Made by a program: the position numbers and the translations under genes. A stretch of 38,647 bases of DNA from a virus. Below, piece after piece: positions 28,985 to 37,428 of this stretch (position 1 is its first letter; each line of letters starts with the position of its first letter). The DNA lies in IMG/VR virus record IMGVR_UViG_3300006904_000012, positions 1 through 38,647 of that record. One strand, 5' to 3'. Under the pieces are notes generated by a model, which saw nothing but the letters and a program-made list of their open reading frames with translations, was not told the DNA's origin and did not search any database.

Positions 28985-29437
28985 ATGAAGAACAACTCTC
29001 TGCTGCTGGCAGTCCTGATGAGCTGCGCCGCGTGCGCCGCTCCGAACTCCGCGTGGGTCGCGGGAGGCGGCCGCTCGGCCGAGGTCGGCGCTCTCGCCCC
29101 GGTCAGGGGGACCGGAGGGAGCCTGGAGGTGGAGGCCTCGGTCGAGCGGCGGTCCTCGGAGGAGACGGAGCGCGTGCCCCTCAAGAAGAAGAACGGCAAG
29201 CCCTGGCGGAACAGGTACGGGGAGAGGGTCGAGGACGAGGAGGACGTGCTGGGCCGCCTCGGCCTGCGGGTGGAGTTGGCCGACTGGGCGCACGTCGCGC
29301 TCGGGGCCACCGACGAGCTGACGCCCTACGCGCGGCTCGGGATCGAGAAGCGACTGACGCGCGAGTGCTCGATCGGCGTCGACCTGCTCTCCGACAGGGG
29401 CGAGGTGGTGTTGTTCGGGCTGACGTGGAGGCGGTGA
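28985..29437 (+). CDS. secreted or lipid-anchored protein
   Basis: The 150 residues open with a signal sequence (MKNNSLLLAVLMSCAACAAP); cysteines at 14 and 17 allow lipid modification, though the lipobox is not ideal and ordinary cleavage is possible. The mature part has charged and beta-type segments: GSLEVEASVERRSSEETERV, VPLKKKNGKPWRNRYG, and VDLLSDRGEVVLFGLTWRR near the end, resembling an outer-membrane or periplasmic beta protein. It appears to have its own promoter with a leaderless start. A role in superinfection exclusion is possible but unproven. Confidence 0.6.
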   Translation: MKNNSLLLAVLMSCAACAAPNSAWVAGGGRSAEVGALAPVRGTGGSLEVEASVERRSSEETERVPLKKKNGKPWRNRYGERVEDEEDVLGRLGLRVELADWAHVALGATDELTPYARLGIEKRLTRECSIGVDLLSDRGEVVLFGLTWRR

Positions 29438-29841
29438 TGGACCTGACGACTACGGGCCGCTACGCGCGGCTGGGGGCGACTGCGATGGGCGAGCGGAGAT
29501 TGCCGAGGACCGAGGAGTCGATCGACGTGATCGTGAGGAGCGAGGAGGACGACTCGCTCTCCTCGTTCGACATACACAAGAACGCCGACGTGGTGTTCGA
29601 CTTGGGCGAAGACAAGTATCTGCGCGCCCACAAGATTCACGTGAGGATCGGTCGCGGCGCGGACGGGGCGCTGGGGCTCGAGGTCCGCAGCTCGCTCGGC
29701 GGCCTCACGGTCCGGGCGGAGGCCGGCAACCACGTGTACCTGAGCACCATGCGCGGCGACCTGATGCCGCCGCCCCAGGCCGAGCAGCCCGACGACTTCG
29801 ACGTGCGCGACGACGCCACGCCGTGCGGATCGGACGACTGA
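29437..29841 (+). CDS. unknown acidic protein
   Basis: ATG sharing a base with the previous TGA (TGATG), GGAGG upstream. The 134 residues include a beta-rich core (FDIHKNADVVFDLGEDKYLR, HKIHVRIGRGADG, GGLTVRAEAGNHVYLST) and an acidic, Pro-rich tail. The alternating-strand pattern suggests a small jelly-roll or OB-like fold. It overlaps the HD-domain gene. No family recognised. Confidence 0.55.
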   Translation: MDLTTTGRYARLGATAMGERRLPRTEESIDVIVRSEEDDSLSSFDIHKNADVVFDLGEDKYLRAHKIHVRIGRGADGALGLEVRSSLGGLTVRAEAGNHVYLSTMRGDLMPPPQAEQPDDFDVRDDATPCGSDD

Positions 29842-30413
29842 TGGAGCACCCCGCGAAGAAGCACGGCTACATCACGACGGTCAGCGGCCGGAAGTTCTTC
29901 TCGCTCGACTCGCACTGCAACTTCGAGCGCGAGGACGTCACGCACGCGCTGTCGATGATCTGCCGCTACCTCGGGCACGTCCGCGAGTTCTACTCCGTGG
30001 CCGAGCACTCGGTGCTGGTCTCGGTGCTGGCCGAGGCGGCCGGCGAGCCGCTGGTGGTGCAGCAGTGCGCGCTCCTGCACGACGCCCACGAGGCGTACTG
30101 CGGCGACTTCCCGAGCCCGTTCAAGATCGATCTTCCGGAGCACGAGGCCTGGGAGGCGAGGATCCAGGCCGCGGTGCGCGAGGACCTCGGGCTCCCGCCG
30201 GAGGACTCGTGGATCTGGCCGCGCGTGAAGGTCTACGACACCCGCGCGCTCCACCTGGAGGCGCACTACCTCCTGCCGGAGGGCGTGGGCTGGGTCGACC
30301 ACCGGGTCGCCCTCGACGCGCCCGCGATCGCGAAGGTCTGGGCGCACGACCCTCGCACCGCCCGCTTCGCCTTCAAGAAGCGCGCGAGCCAGCTCGGGCT
30401 CGAGGGCTTCTGA
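29841..30413 (+). CDS. HD-domain phosphohydrolase (YfbR-like)
   Basis: The ATG at 29841 overlaps the previous TGA (TGATG) and gives 190 residues; a GTG at 29823 is in frame but less likely. HD-domain metal ligands are visible: YSVAEHSVLV with His56, LLHDAHEAYCGDF with His80-Asp81, and downstream Asp89, followed by PSPFK. The SVAEHSVLV and HDAHEAYxGDxxxPxK patterns are those of the YfbR-like 5'-nucleotidases that act on deoxynucleoside monophosphates, also common in phages. It probably tunes nucleotide pools for phage DNA synthesis. It is the last gene before the replication operon. Confidence 0.85.
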   Translation: MEHPAKKHGYITTVSGRKFFSLDSHCNFEREDVTHALSMICRYLGHVREFYSVAEHSVLVSVLAEAAGEPLVVQQCALLHDAHEAYCGDFPSPFKIDLPEHEAWEARIQAAVREDLGLPPEDSWIWPRVKVYDTRALHLEAHYLLPEGVGWVDHRVALDAPAIAKVWAHDPRTARFAFKKRASQLGLEGF

Positions 30414-30422
30414 GACAACCGC

Positions 30423-30450
30423 TTGACCGAGGGCCGAGTCGGAGTAGTAT
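30423..30450 (+). promoter_or_regulatory. promoter of the replication operon
   Basis: TTGACC (30423-30428), 16 bp, TAGTAT (30445-30450), 10 nt after the HD gene. The start would be near 30457, giving a structured leader of about 78 nt before the ATG at 30535. Confidence 0.55.
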
Positions 30451-30451
30451 G

Positions 30452-30527
30452 AGGGGACTGCTCCGCGGCTGGGCGAGAGCCCACTGGGGCCGGCGCGACG
30501 AGCGACGCGCCGGCCGCAGCCTCCCCT
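30452..30527 (+). promoter_or_regulatory. structured leader before the primase/helicase gene
   Basis: A perfect 10-bp stem, GGCCGGCGCG (30488-30497) with CGCGCCGGCC (30506-30515), encloses an 8-nt loop. Outside it AGGGGA (30452-30457) can pair with TCCCCT (30522-30527), partly overlapping the expected transcript start. The ATG at 30535 lacks a Shine-Dalgarno, so folding may control translation or transcription of the operon. Confidence 0.5.
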
Positions 30528-30534
30528 GAGCGAC

Positions 30535-33198
30535 ATGGAACCTGCACCGGATCCGATCGTCGGAGTGATCTTCGACCGCGAGCGCCACCCCGGCGCCGGC
30601 GTGCTCGCGGACCTGGCCGACCAGAACAGGGCCTCGCGCGTGATGTGCGACGAGCACCTCCCGCTGTCGGAGGCGATGTCGCGCGAGTGGGACCGGGACG
30701 CCCACGTCGTCTCGTACGCGCTGGTCGACGAGGACGGAGACCGCTGCTACGCCCGCGCGAACAAGCGCGCCCCGATCGCGGCGGAGCTGGCGCTGCTCGG
30801 CGGCCGGATCGACGTATCGGTGCTGCTCTTCGACTACGACCTACCCAAGAATCCGGACGGATCAAAGACCGTCTGGACCGAGGAAGGCCTCGGCGAGTTC
30901 GTGCAGGTGCTCGCCGGGGCCGACCTCCCTTCCCCGACCTACTGGTACACCACGCTGCACGGCTGCCGCTTCGTGTACGCGCTCGCGGCGCCTGTGAGCC
31001 ACCTGGAGGCCGAGCCGCTGTGCGCCGAGATGATGGCGCGCTTCGCCGCGCAGGGGGTCCAGCTCGACCCGGCGTGCAAGGACTGGACGCGCCTCTTCCG
31101 CCTGCCCGGAGCGACGCGCGCGGACACCGGCGCGAGCTTCTCGACGGACCCCATGTTCAGGTACCTCGGCGGCGGCCCGGCGCTCGACGCCTCGACGATC
31201 CAGGTGACGGCCGCGGCTCAGGACGAGTTCGCCCAGGTCGTGCCGTACCGGGCCGACATGCCGGACCCGGACGAGTGCCGGGAGCTGGTCCTCAGGCGGT
31301 CGAGCAACGGCCGCGAGGTGCCGACCGACTTCGGGCGCGAGGCACAGAAGTACCTCCAGGGCCGCGAGGCCTACGCCGCGTGCTTCGAGGACGGGAAGGT
31401 CGACGTATCGAGGGGCTGGAACAACGGCGTGACCCGGCTCGTCGGCCAGGTCGTCGGCATGACGGCGCGCATCGAGAGCGCGACGCCAGAGGGCGTGTTC
31501 GCGCTGCTGGTGCCGGCGCTCCAGCAGCTCCAGGCCGACGAGGACTCCGGCGCCCGCGAGACCCAGTGGCTCCCGAAGGCGTGGGACATCGTGTGCCGGA
31601 TGTGGGCGAGCGAGCAGGCCCAGATCCAGGCGGCGAACGAGGAGCGCGAGCGCAGCCTCCAGCGGGCCAAGGGCGTGCGCGAGGAGATCATGGCGATCGT
31701 GAGGAAGGACCAGCCCCTCTCCGTGCCGCAGTCGCCGGCGGACGCGGAGGAGTGGCTGCGCCAGCGGATGGTCGCGAGCGACGGCCGGAACCACTACGTG
31801 ATGCGCCCCGACTCCACGTACAACGTGCGGCCGTGCGGCGACTCCATGCTCGTGCCGATGATCCGCGAGCTGGGCATGGAGGACGTGATCGAGACCTCCG
31901 AGCTGCGCGGCAGGGCGTGGGTTCCGCGGAGCGCGCAGTCGATCCTGAACGACCACGCCACCCCGATCTCCTCGGTGTCCTGCTCGTCGCGCGACTCCTT
32001 CGCGTACATCGACGGCGACCAGGGCGCGCGCGTCCTGCACCTGCCGGTGCACCGGCTGAACCCGCGGCTGCGGAGGGGCGGCGAGTACAGCGCCCAGGTG
32101 CAGGAGTGGCTCGAGGCTATGGCCGGCGAGAAGTCCGACCTCCTCGTCGAGTGGCTCTCGTGGGCGCTCGACGTCACCGCGCCGATCTGCGCGCTCAACC
32201 TCTACGGCGCGAGCGGGGCCGGCAAGGGGATGCTGGCGCAGGGTCTCGCCGAGTGCTTCGAGGGCGAGCGGTCGAACGACGGCCGCGCGCTCGGCAAGTT
32301 CAACGAGGGCCTCCTCCACTCGCCGGTCATCAACTGCGACGAGGGCCTGCCGCAGATCCAGTCCGACGAGTCGCTCCCGATCGACCAGGCCTTCCGCGCG
32401 TTCGTCTCTGGCGGCCGGCTCACGATCCGCTCGATGTACCGCGACCCGTTCAACGCGAGCGTCTACCCGCGGATCCTGTTCACCGGCAACGACCGCGACA
32501 TGCTGCGCTCGATCGTCGGGCACCGCGACCTCACCGACGAGGACGTCCGCGCGATCGAGGTGCGGCTGCTCTCGGTCGAGGTCGGCCACCGCGCCCGCGA
32601 CCTGCTCACCTCGCGCGGCAACTACGCCTACACCTCGGGCTGGGTCGGCGGCCGCGAGCCGAGCAGGTACGTGGTCGCGAACCACGTCGCCTGGCTCTAC
32701 GCGAACCGCACCCCGAGTCGGCGCGGGACGAACCGCCTGCTAGTCGAGGGCGAGGTCCACACCAGCATGGTGCGCTCGATGCGGCTGCGCACGCAGGCCT
32801 CGCAGGCCGTGCTGAAGGCGATCGTGAGGATGGTCGAGTCGCCCGGCGAGCGGCGCGGCGTGCACTGCGAGGGTGGCTACGTCTGGGTCACCGCGTCCGG
32901 CGTGGTCGACTACATCGGCTCGCCCACGTCCATGATCCCCGAGCGCGTGAGCCTCAGCAAGTGCGCTGCGGTGCTGCGCCAGTTCGCCGCGCACGAGTAC
33001 GACGGCGAGACGCAGAAGCGCCGGCCGAAGGGCCAGGAGCGCGGCCGCTGGATCGAGGTGAATCTGGCCGTGGTGTTCGAGGAGGGCCTGCGCTACGGCA
33101 TGGCGTGCGAGCGCATCGAGCGACTCCTCCGCACGCAGCCCGGCGGCGAGGCCCTGGCGACGCAGATCATCTCGCGCAACGGGGAGGAGGACCGGTGA
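30535..33198 (+). CDS. DNA primase/helicase (primase-polymerase-like plus D5-type helicase)
   Basis: This 887-residue protein combines two replication domains. The N-terminal part (about 80-210) has VLLFDYDLPKN, TYWYTTLHGCRFVYALAAP and CKDWTRLFRLPGATR, the strand, His-containing and Arg segments of archaeo-eukaryotic primase-like domains. The C-terminal part has a Walker A loop YGASGAGKG (about 557-565), Walker B VINCDEGLP (about 598-606) and ILFTGND (sensor-like Asn), as in phage/plasmid D5-type helicases. It should unwind DNA and lay primers. It is first in the replication operon, and its stop overlaps the nuclease start (GTGA). Confidence 0.88.
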   Translation: MEPAPDPIVGVIFDRERHPGAGVLADLADQNRASRVMCDEHLPLSEAMSREWDRDAHVVSYALVDEDGDRCYARANKRAPIAAELALLGGRIDVSVLLFDYDLPKNPDGSKTVWTEEGLGEFVQVLAGADLPSPTYWYTTLHGCRFVYALAAPVSHLEAEPLCAEMMARFAAQGVQLDPACKDWTRLFRLPGATRADTGASFSTDPMFRYLGGGPALDASTIQVTAAAQDEFAQVVPYRADMPDPDECRELVLRRSSNGREVPTDFGREAQKYLQGREAYAACFEDGKVDVSRGWNNGVTRLVGQVVGMTARIESATPEGVFALLVPALQQLQADEDSGARETQWLPKAWDIVCRMWASEQAQIQAANEERERSLQRAKGVREEIMAIVRKDQPLSVPQSPADAEEWLRQRMVASDGRNHYVMRPDSTYNVRPCGDSMLVPMIRELGMEDVIETSELRGRAWVPRSAQSILNDHATPISSVSCSSRDSFAYIDGDQGARVLHLPVHRLNPRLRRGGEYSAQVQEWLEAMAGEKSDLLVEWLSWALDVTAPICALNLYGASGAGKGMLAQGLAECFEGERSNDGRALGKFNEGLLHSPVINCDEGLPQIQSDESLPIDQAFRAFVSGGRLTIRSMYRDPFNASVYPRILFTGNDRDMLRSIVGHRDLTDEDVRAIEVRLLSVEVGHRARDLLTSRGNYAYTSGWVGGREPSRYVVANHVAWLYANRTPSRRGTNRLLVEGEVHTSMVRSMRLRTQASQAVLKAIVRMVESPGERRGVHCEGGYVWVTASGVVDYIGSPTSMIPERVSLSKCAAVLRQFAAHEYDGETQKRRPKGQERGRWIEVNLAVVFEEGLRYGMACERIERLLRTQPGGEALATQIISRNGEEDR

Positions 33199-35147
33199 GC
33201 GAGCCGCTCGTCACCTCCGCCTCGCAGGTCGAGGATTTCACGGCGTGTAGGCGCCGCTGGTGGCTCAAGCGCGTCGCGCGGCTGCCCGAGGAGCAGCGCG
33301 GCTACTTCACCTTCGGCACAGTGCTGCACGGCTGCATCGAGCGCTGGAAGGCGGCCGACGCGCAGGGGCGCGTGCCGTCCCCGGTGCCCGAGGTCCTGGC
33401 GGGCCAGGCCGCCGGAGCGGCGGTCGACCCCTTCCCCTCCGGATGGGAGACCGTCGAGGAGCGCGGCGCGGCGGCCAGCGTGACGCCGAACGAGGCGAAG
33501 CTCATCCGCGACCTGCTCGCCGACGCGGTGGAGAAGGGGGTCCTGTCCCGCGACCCGAAGGTGCAGGTCGAGCGCGAGGTCCGCCTGCCGCTGGTCGACG
33601 GCGTGGAGCTGCTCGGCTACGTGGACTGGTTCCGGCCGGCGGAGACGGTCGTCCACCAGCCCGACGGGACGAAGTACATCGTCTCGGCCCCGGAGGTCCA
33701 CGACCACAAGTCCTTCGGGGAGTCCTCGGTGCGCTACCTCAAGCAGCCTGGGCCGCAGAACGAGATCGACCAGTACGAGCAGATCCAGGAGCCCTACTCC
33801 CCGGGCGACGGCACGAGCCCCAACTGCGTGGGGCACAACCAGCAGCTCCTCACCTACGCGGCCGCGACGTCGCGCCTCGACGGGTACGACGGCCCAGTCT
33901 TCGTGCGGCACAACCAGTTCCCTAAGTTCAGGGACCCGAGGGGAGTCCGTAAAGTCTCGGCGCTCGTCTCGTCGAAGAGATTGTCCAAGCACTGGGAGTT
34001 CCTCCAGGAGGTCGGGCGGGGCATGCTGGCCGTCAGGGGGATCAAGCGGTGGGAGGACGCGCCGGGACCCGAGACGACGGACGTGTGCTCGCAGTACGGG
34101 GGCTGCCCTTTCCAGGGGATATGTTCTCGCCGCGAGACGGTGGCGGGGTATACTAAGCGAATCGAGAGACAGACCAAGGACCGCGCGGAGCGTCAGCGCC
34201 CGAACCTCGGGCTCGAGCCGAAGCGGAAGAAGGACAAGAAAGACACAGGAGGCAACGTGGACCTTTTCGAGCGTGCGAAGAAGCAGAAGGCGGCGCGAGC
34301 CGCGCAGACAGCGGCCCAGGCGCCGGCTCCGGCCGCGCCGAAGGCCCAGGCGGCCCCGGCCGCCCCGCAGCCGGCGGCCCCGGCGATCAACTCCGGCCCG
34401 ACCGCGCCGCAGGCGTCGGTCACCGGCGGCGCCCCGTGGGCGCGGCCGAGCTGCCCGGTGTGCAAGGGCATCGGCATGAACAAGGAGGGCCGCCCGTGCA
34501 TGATCTGCGACAAGACGGCCGCGAAGGACGGCCGCCCGAGCAGCGAGGCGTACCACGTCGAGATCACCGACGAGGGCGCGGTCGCGGTGGCCCGCGAGGA
34601 CAGGGCCGAGGCGCTGGCGGCGATGGGCGCGGCCCTGGAGTGGGCGCAGTCGGGCGTCAAGGTCTCGGCCCCCGCCGCGGCCCCGGCGCCAGCGCCGGCG
34701 GCCCCTCCGCCCGCTCCGAAGGCCGCCCCGAAGGCGGCGGCCCCGGCGCCCGCTCCTGCGGCCCCGGCGCCGAGCCCCGAGCCGCCCGCGGTCGAGGCGC
34801 CCGTCGTGGACCGGAGGCCGAAGGACGGCCGGGGGCGCCCGCGGGTGGGGCTCTCGCTCTACCTCGGCGTGGTGCAGCTCAAGGGGGCGGACCGGCCCGT
34901 CGTCATGGCGGCGGACCTGATGAACAAGGTCGGGGCCGAGATGGCCACCGACATGATGGCGGAGTCCTACTGGGCGCTGGACCCGCACAAGCGGAAGGAC
35001 AGGCTGAAGGAGCGGGGCGAGAAGGTCGCCGAGGCGCTCGGGCGGACCATCGTGGTCTTCCCCGGCGGCACGAACGACTTCGACCTCGTGGCGCTCTTCA
35101 ACGCACTCGAGCCGTTCGCCGAGACGGTCCTCGAGCGCCTGGGATGA
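33195..35147 (+). CDS. Cas4/RecB-like PD-(D/E)XK nuclease fused to a C-terminal zinc-ribbon domain
   Basis: GTG overlapping the helicase stop. Residues 1-320 carry the nuclease: Cys18 in CRRRWW, GTVLHGCIERW (motif with His), GYVDWF (141-146), HDHKSFG (metal-binding Asp and Lys, about 169-175), QLLTYAAA, then C-x5-C-x5-C at 298, 304 and 310. Cys18 with these three matches the four-cysteine Fe-S layout of Cas4 and AddB nucleases. After a Lys-rich and a long Ala/Pro linker come a zinc ribbon (CPVCKGIGMNKEGRPCMIC, about 420-438) and an unassigned final domain. An internal start at 34257 may yield the second half separately. Probably a recombination or end-processing nuclease. Confidence 0.85.
   Translation: MSEPLVTSASQVEDFTACRRRWWLKRVARLPEEQRGYFTFGTVLHGCIERWKAADAQGRVPSPVPEVLAGQAAGAAVDPFPSGWETVEERGAAASVTPNEAKLIRDLLADAVEKGVLSRDPKVQVEREVRLPLVDGVELLGYVDWFRPAETVVHQPDGTKYIVSAPEVHDHKSFGESSVRYLKQPGPQNEIDQYEQIQEPYSPGDGTSPNCVGHNQQLLTYAAATSRLDGYDGPVFVRHNQFPKFRDPRGVRKVSALVSSKRLSKHWEFLQEVGRGMLAVRGIKRWEDAPGPETTDVCSQYGGCPFQGICSRRETVAGYTKRIERQTKDRAERQRPNLGLEPKRKKDKKDTGGNVDLFERAKKQKAARAAQTAAQAPAPAAPKAQAAPAAPQPAAPAINSGPTAPQASVTGGAPWARPSCPVCKGIGMNKEGRPCMICDKTAAKDGRPSSEAYHVEITDEGAVAVAREDRAEALAAMGAALEWAQSGVKVSAPAAAPAPAPAAPPPAPKAAPKAAAPAPAPAAPAPSPEPPAVEAPVVDRRPKDGRGRPRVGLSLYLGVVQLKGADRPVVMAADLMNKVGAEMATDMMAESYWALDPHKRKDRLKERGEKVAEALGRTIVVFPGGTNDFDLVALFNALEPFAETVLERLG
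34247..34259 (+). promoter_or_regulatory. internal ribosome binding site and GTG start
   Basis: A perfect AGGAGG (34247-34252) lies four bases before an in-frame GTG (34257) inside the nuclease gene. Translation from here would give a 296-residue protein (VDLFERAKKQKAARAAQ onward) with the linker, zinc ribbon and final domain but no nuclease. The site falls exactly at the boundary between the nuclease and the Ala/Pro-rich part. Confidence 0.6.
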
Positions 35148-35173
35148 TCTCGGCGACCACCAGGAGGCAAGGA

Positions 35174-35371
35174 ATGACGGCGATGATCGAGACGACGCTG
35201 CGCCAGGAGCGCAGCATCGCGAGGCGGTACAGGGCAGGCGAGACGCTCCGGGAGATCCGGAAGAGCCCGCCGAAGGGGCTGCCGCGGCGGATGTCCCTCA
35301 CGACCCTGACGAGGATCCTGCGCGCCGCGGGGATCCGAAAGCTGCGGCCGCGGGGGCGAGTCCCGCAGTGA
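35174..35371 (+). CDS. small helix-turn-helix DNA-binding protein
   Basis: The ATG at 35174 is chosen over ATG 35144 because AGGAGG lies six bases before it. The 65 residues contain ERSIARRYRAGETLREIRK, then SLTTLTRILRAAGI and KLRPRGR: the helix-turn-helix and following basic arm of resolvase/Hin-type domains ('aGiRxxRpRGR'). There is no catalytic domain. It could be a regulator of phage promoters or an accessory protein for recombination. GTGA overlap couples it to the SNF2-like helicase. Confidence 0.7.
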   Translation: MTAMIETTLRQERSIARRYRAGETLREIRKSPPKGLPRRMSLTTLTRILRAAGIRKLRPRGRVPQ

Positions 35372-37428
35372 GCGCGACGAGCGACCCGTTCGCTCGCGCC
35401 AGGCAGAACCGGCGGCGAGACACGGCGGACTCCCTGGAGATCCACCGCATAGTCTCGCTGCCGGTCGTCCTGCTCCCGACGCCGGAGGAGGTCGAGGAGT
35501 TCTGCCGGCAGGAGGTCGACGCCAAGTTCTTCGACGAGGGCTTCCGCCTGTTCAACACGCAGGTCGGCGGCGTGCTCGCGTGGGACATCTACGGCGGCGG
35601 GTTCTTCCCGATCGGCGTCGGCTGGGGCAAGACGCTCATCACGCTGATGATCGCGAACCGGGCCTTCGAGCGCCGCGAGTCGGAGCGCTCGATCCTGTTC
35701 GTGCCCTCGCAAGTCTACTCGCAGCTCACGCAGCGAGACATCCCGTGGGCGCGGCGCCGCGTCGGCCTGCGCGTGCCGTTCGTGCTCATGGGCGGCCGGG
35801 ACGCCTCGTCCCGCGCCAGCGCGGCCGCCTCGAGGAAGCGCGGCTGCTACGTGATACCGTACTCGCAGCTCTCGACGAAGGACGCCGAGGCGGTGCTGAC
35901 CGGGATCGAGCCCGACCTCCTCATCTTCGACGAGGCGCACGCGGTCAAGAACCAGAAGGCCGCGCGCACGACGCGGATCCTGCGCTACCTGAGGGCCAGG
36001 CAGCCGCGCGTGGTGGCGCTCTCCGGCACGATCACGTCGAAGTCGATCGGCGACTACCACCACCTCATCACCTACGCGCTGCGGGAGCGCAGCCCGCTGC
36101 CGCTGGACCAGGCCCTCGCGAGCAACTGGTCGTACGTGCTCGACGCGACGGCGGACCCCAGTGTCGCGCAGACCGGGCCGATCGCCCCGCTGATCGACTG
36201 GAGCCGCCGGTGCTTCCCGGGCGAGGACCTGCCTAAGGGCGTGCCCGGGTTCCGCAAGGCGTACCGCCTGCGGCTCAACAGCTCGCCAGGGGTGGTGGCG
36301 ACCGGGGACAACGAGATCGGGGTGTCGCTCACGATCCAGAACCTCCCCGTGCCGCTGCCGGCGGTGCAGGACACCGACGAGTACAGGCGGCTGAAGCGCC
36401 TGATGGACGACGTGGAGGAGCTGTGGCGCACGCCCTCCGGCGACGAGATCGAGTGGGGCTTCCAGAAGTGGCGCTACCTCTACGAGCTGACGAGCGGCTT
36501 TTACTACCACCTCCGCTGGCCGACGGAGGACGAGCTGGTCCTGCGCCGCGGCCTCACGCGCGAGGGCGCGAGGGAGCACCTCGCGCTCGCGAGGCTGCAC
36601 CACGAGGCGCACCAGGAGTACAGCAAGAAGCTGCGCCGCTGGATCGAGTACAAGGGCAGGCCGCGCCTCGACACGCCGCTGCTCATCGGCGCGAACATGG
36701 CGCAGCACGGCGACCGGGACGTCGGCGCGGAGCTGTACGGCGCGTGGCGCGAGGCGAAGGACCTCGAGTTCGAGGGGATGCCGGAGCGCCTCTCCGAGCC
36801 GGTGCGCGTCTGCGACTACAAGGTCCGCCACGCGATCGAGTGGGCCAGAGCACTCCAGGACCGGAAGGAGCCGGAGGGCGGCCTGATCTGGTTCCACCAC
36901 GACGAGGTGGGGCGGTGGCTCTGCGACGCGCTCGAGGCCGCGGGCGTCCGCGCCACGTGGGCGCCGTCGGAGTCGGTGCGGAAGGGCTCGAACGAGCTGG
37001 TCGAGCACAAGCCGGGCGCGCGGCGCCTACTCGTGATCTCGATGGGCGGCCATGGCACGGGCAAGAACCTCCAGCACGAATTCTACAACCAGCTCTTCAT
37101 CGACTTCCCGCGCAAGGCCGACCTAATCGAGCAGGTGCTCGGGCGCACGCACCGCAACGGGCAGCCGGCCGACGAGCTGGTCGCGCACACGATGAACACG
37201 CTGACGTTCGACCACCTGAACATGGCGGCCTGCATCGTCGACGCGCTGTACATCCACCAGACCACGGGCGCGCGGCAGAAGCTCGTGATCTGCTCGCACG
37301 ACCCGCTGCCGAAGGTGTATCCGATCGACTTCCTGCGCGAGCGGGGGTTCGTGGACGTGAGCCAGCTCGACGCGCAGGCCCGCGCGGCGCTGGAGGAGAA
37401 GTTCGGGCCGATGGAGAGGGTGCGATGA
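35368..37428 (+). CDS. SNF2-type DNA translocase/helicase
   Basis: GTG overlapping the previous stop. The 686-residue protein shows superfamily 2 motifs in order: GVGWGKTL (motif I, about 85-92), LLIFDEAHAVKN (motif II, about 184-195), VALSGTI (motif III, about 212), and late IEQVLGRTHRNGQ (motif VI, about 587-599), whose RxxQ/RxHRxGQ pattern is typical of SNF2-like enzymes. Phage members help replication restart, recombination or removal of proteins from DNA. Its neighbours (primase/helicase, nuclease, possible ssDNA-binding protein) support replication or recombination. Confidence 0.9.
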   Translation: MSATSDPFARARQNRRRDTADSLEIHRIVSLPVVLLPTPEEVEEFCRQEVDAKFFDEGFRLFNTQVGGVLAWDIYGGGFFPIGVGWGKTLITLMIANRAFERRESERSILFVPSQVYSQLTQRDIPWARRRVGLRVPFVLMGGRDASSRASAAASRKRGCYVIPYSQLSTKDAEAVLTGIEPDLLIFDEAHAVKNQKAARTTRILRYLRARQPRVVALSGTITSKSIGDYHHLITYALRERSPLPLDQALASNWSYVLDATADPSVAQTGPIAPLIDWSRRCFPGEDLPKGVPGFRKAYRLRLNSSPGVVATGDNEIGVSLTIQNLPVPLPAVQDTDEYRRLKRLMDDVEELWRTPSGDEIEWGFQKWRYLYELTSGFYYHLRWPTEDELVLRRGLTREGAREHLALARLHHEAHQEYSKKLRRWIEYKGRPRLDTPLLIGANMAQHGDRDVGAELYGAWREAKDLEFEGMPERLSEPVRVCDYKVRHAIEWARALQDRKEPEGGLIWFHHDEVGRWLCDALEAAGVRATWAPSESVRKGSNELVEHKPGARRLLVISMGGHGTGKNLQHEFYNQLFIDFPRKADLIEQVLGRTHRNGQPADELVAHTMNTLTFDHLNMAACIVDALYIHQTTGARQKLVICSHDPLPKVYPIDFLRERGFVDVSQLDAQARAALEEKFGPMERVR

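Noticed and set aside
30449-30529. 26-residue ORF starting at the -10 box of the replication promoter
   Set aside because: Its ATG overlaps the -10 box, so it would lie before the transcript start; the stretch is better read as a structured leader.
34145-34153. TATACT as a promoter -10 box inside the nuclease gene
   Set aside because: No -35-like sequence lies 16-18 bp upstream, and it falls within well-conserved coding sequence.
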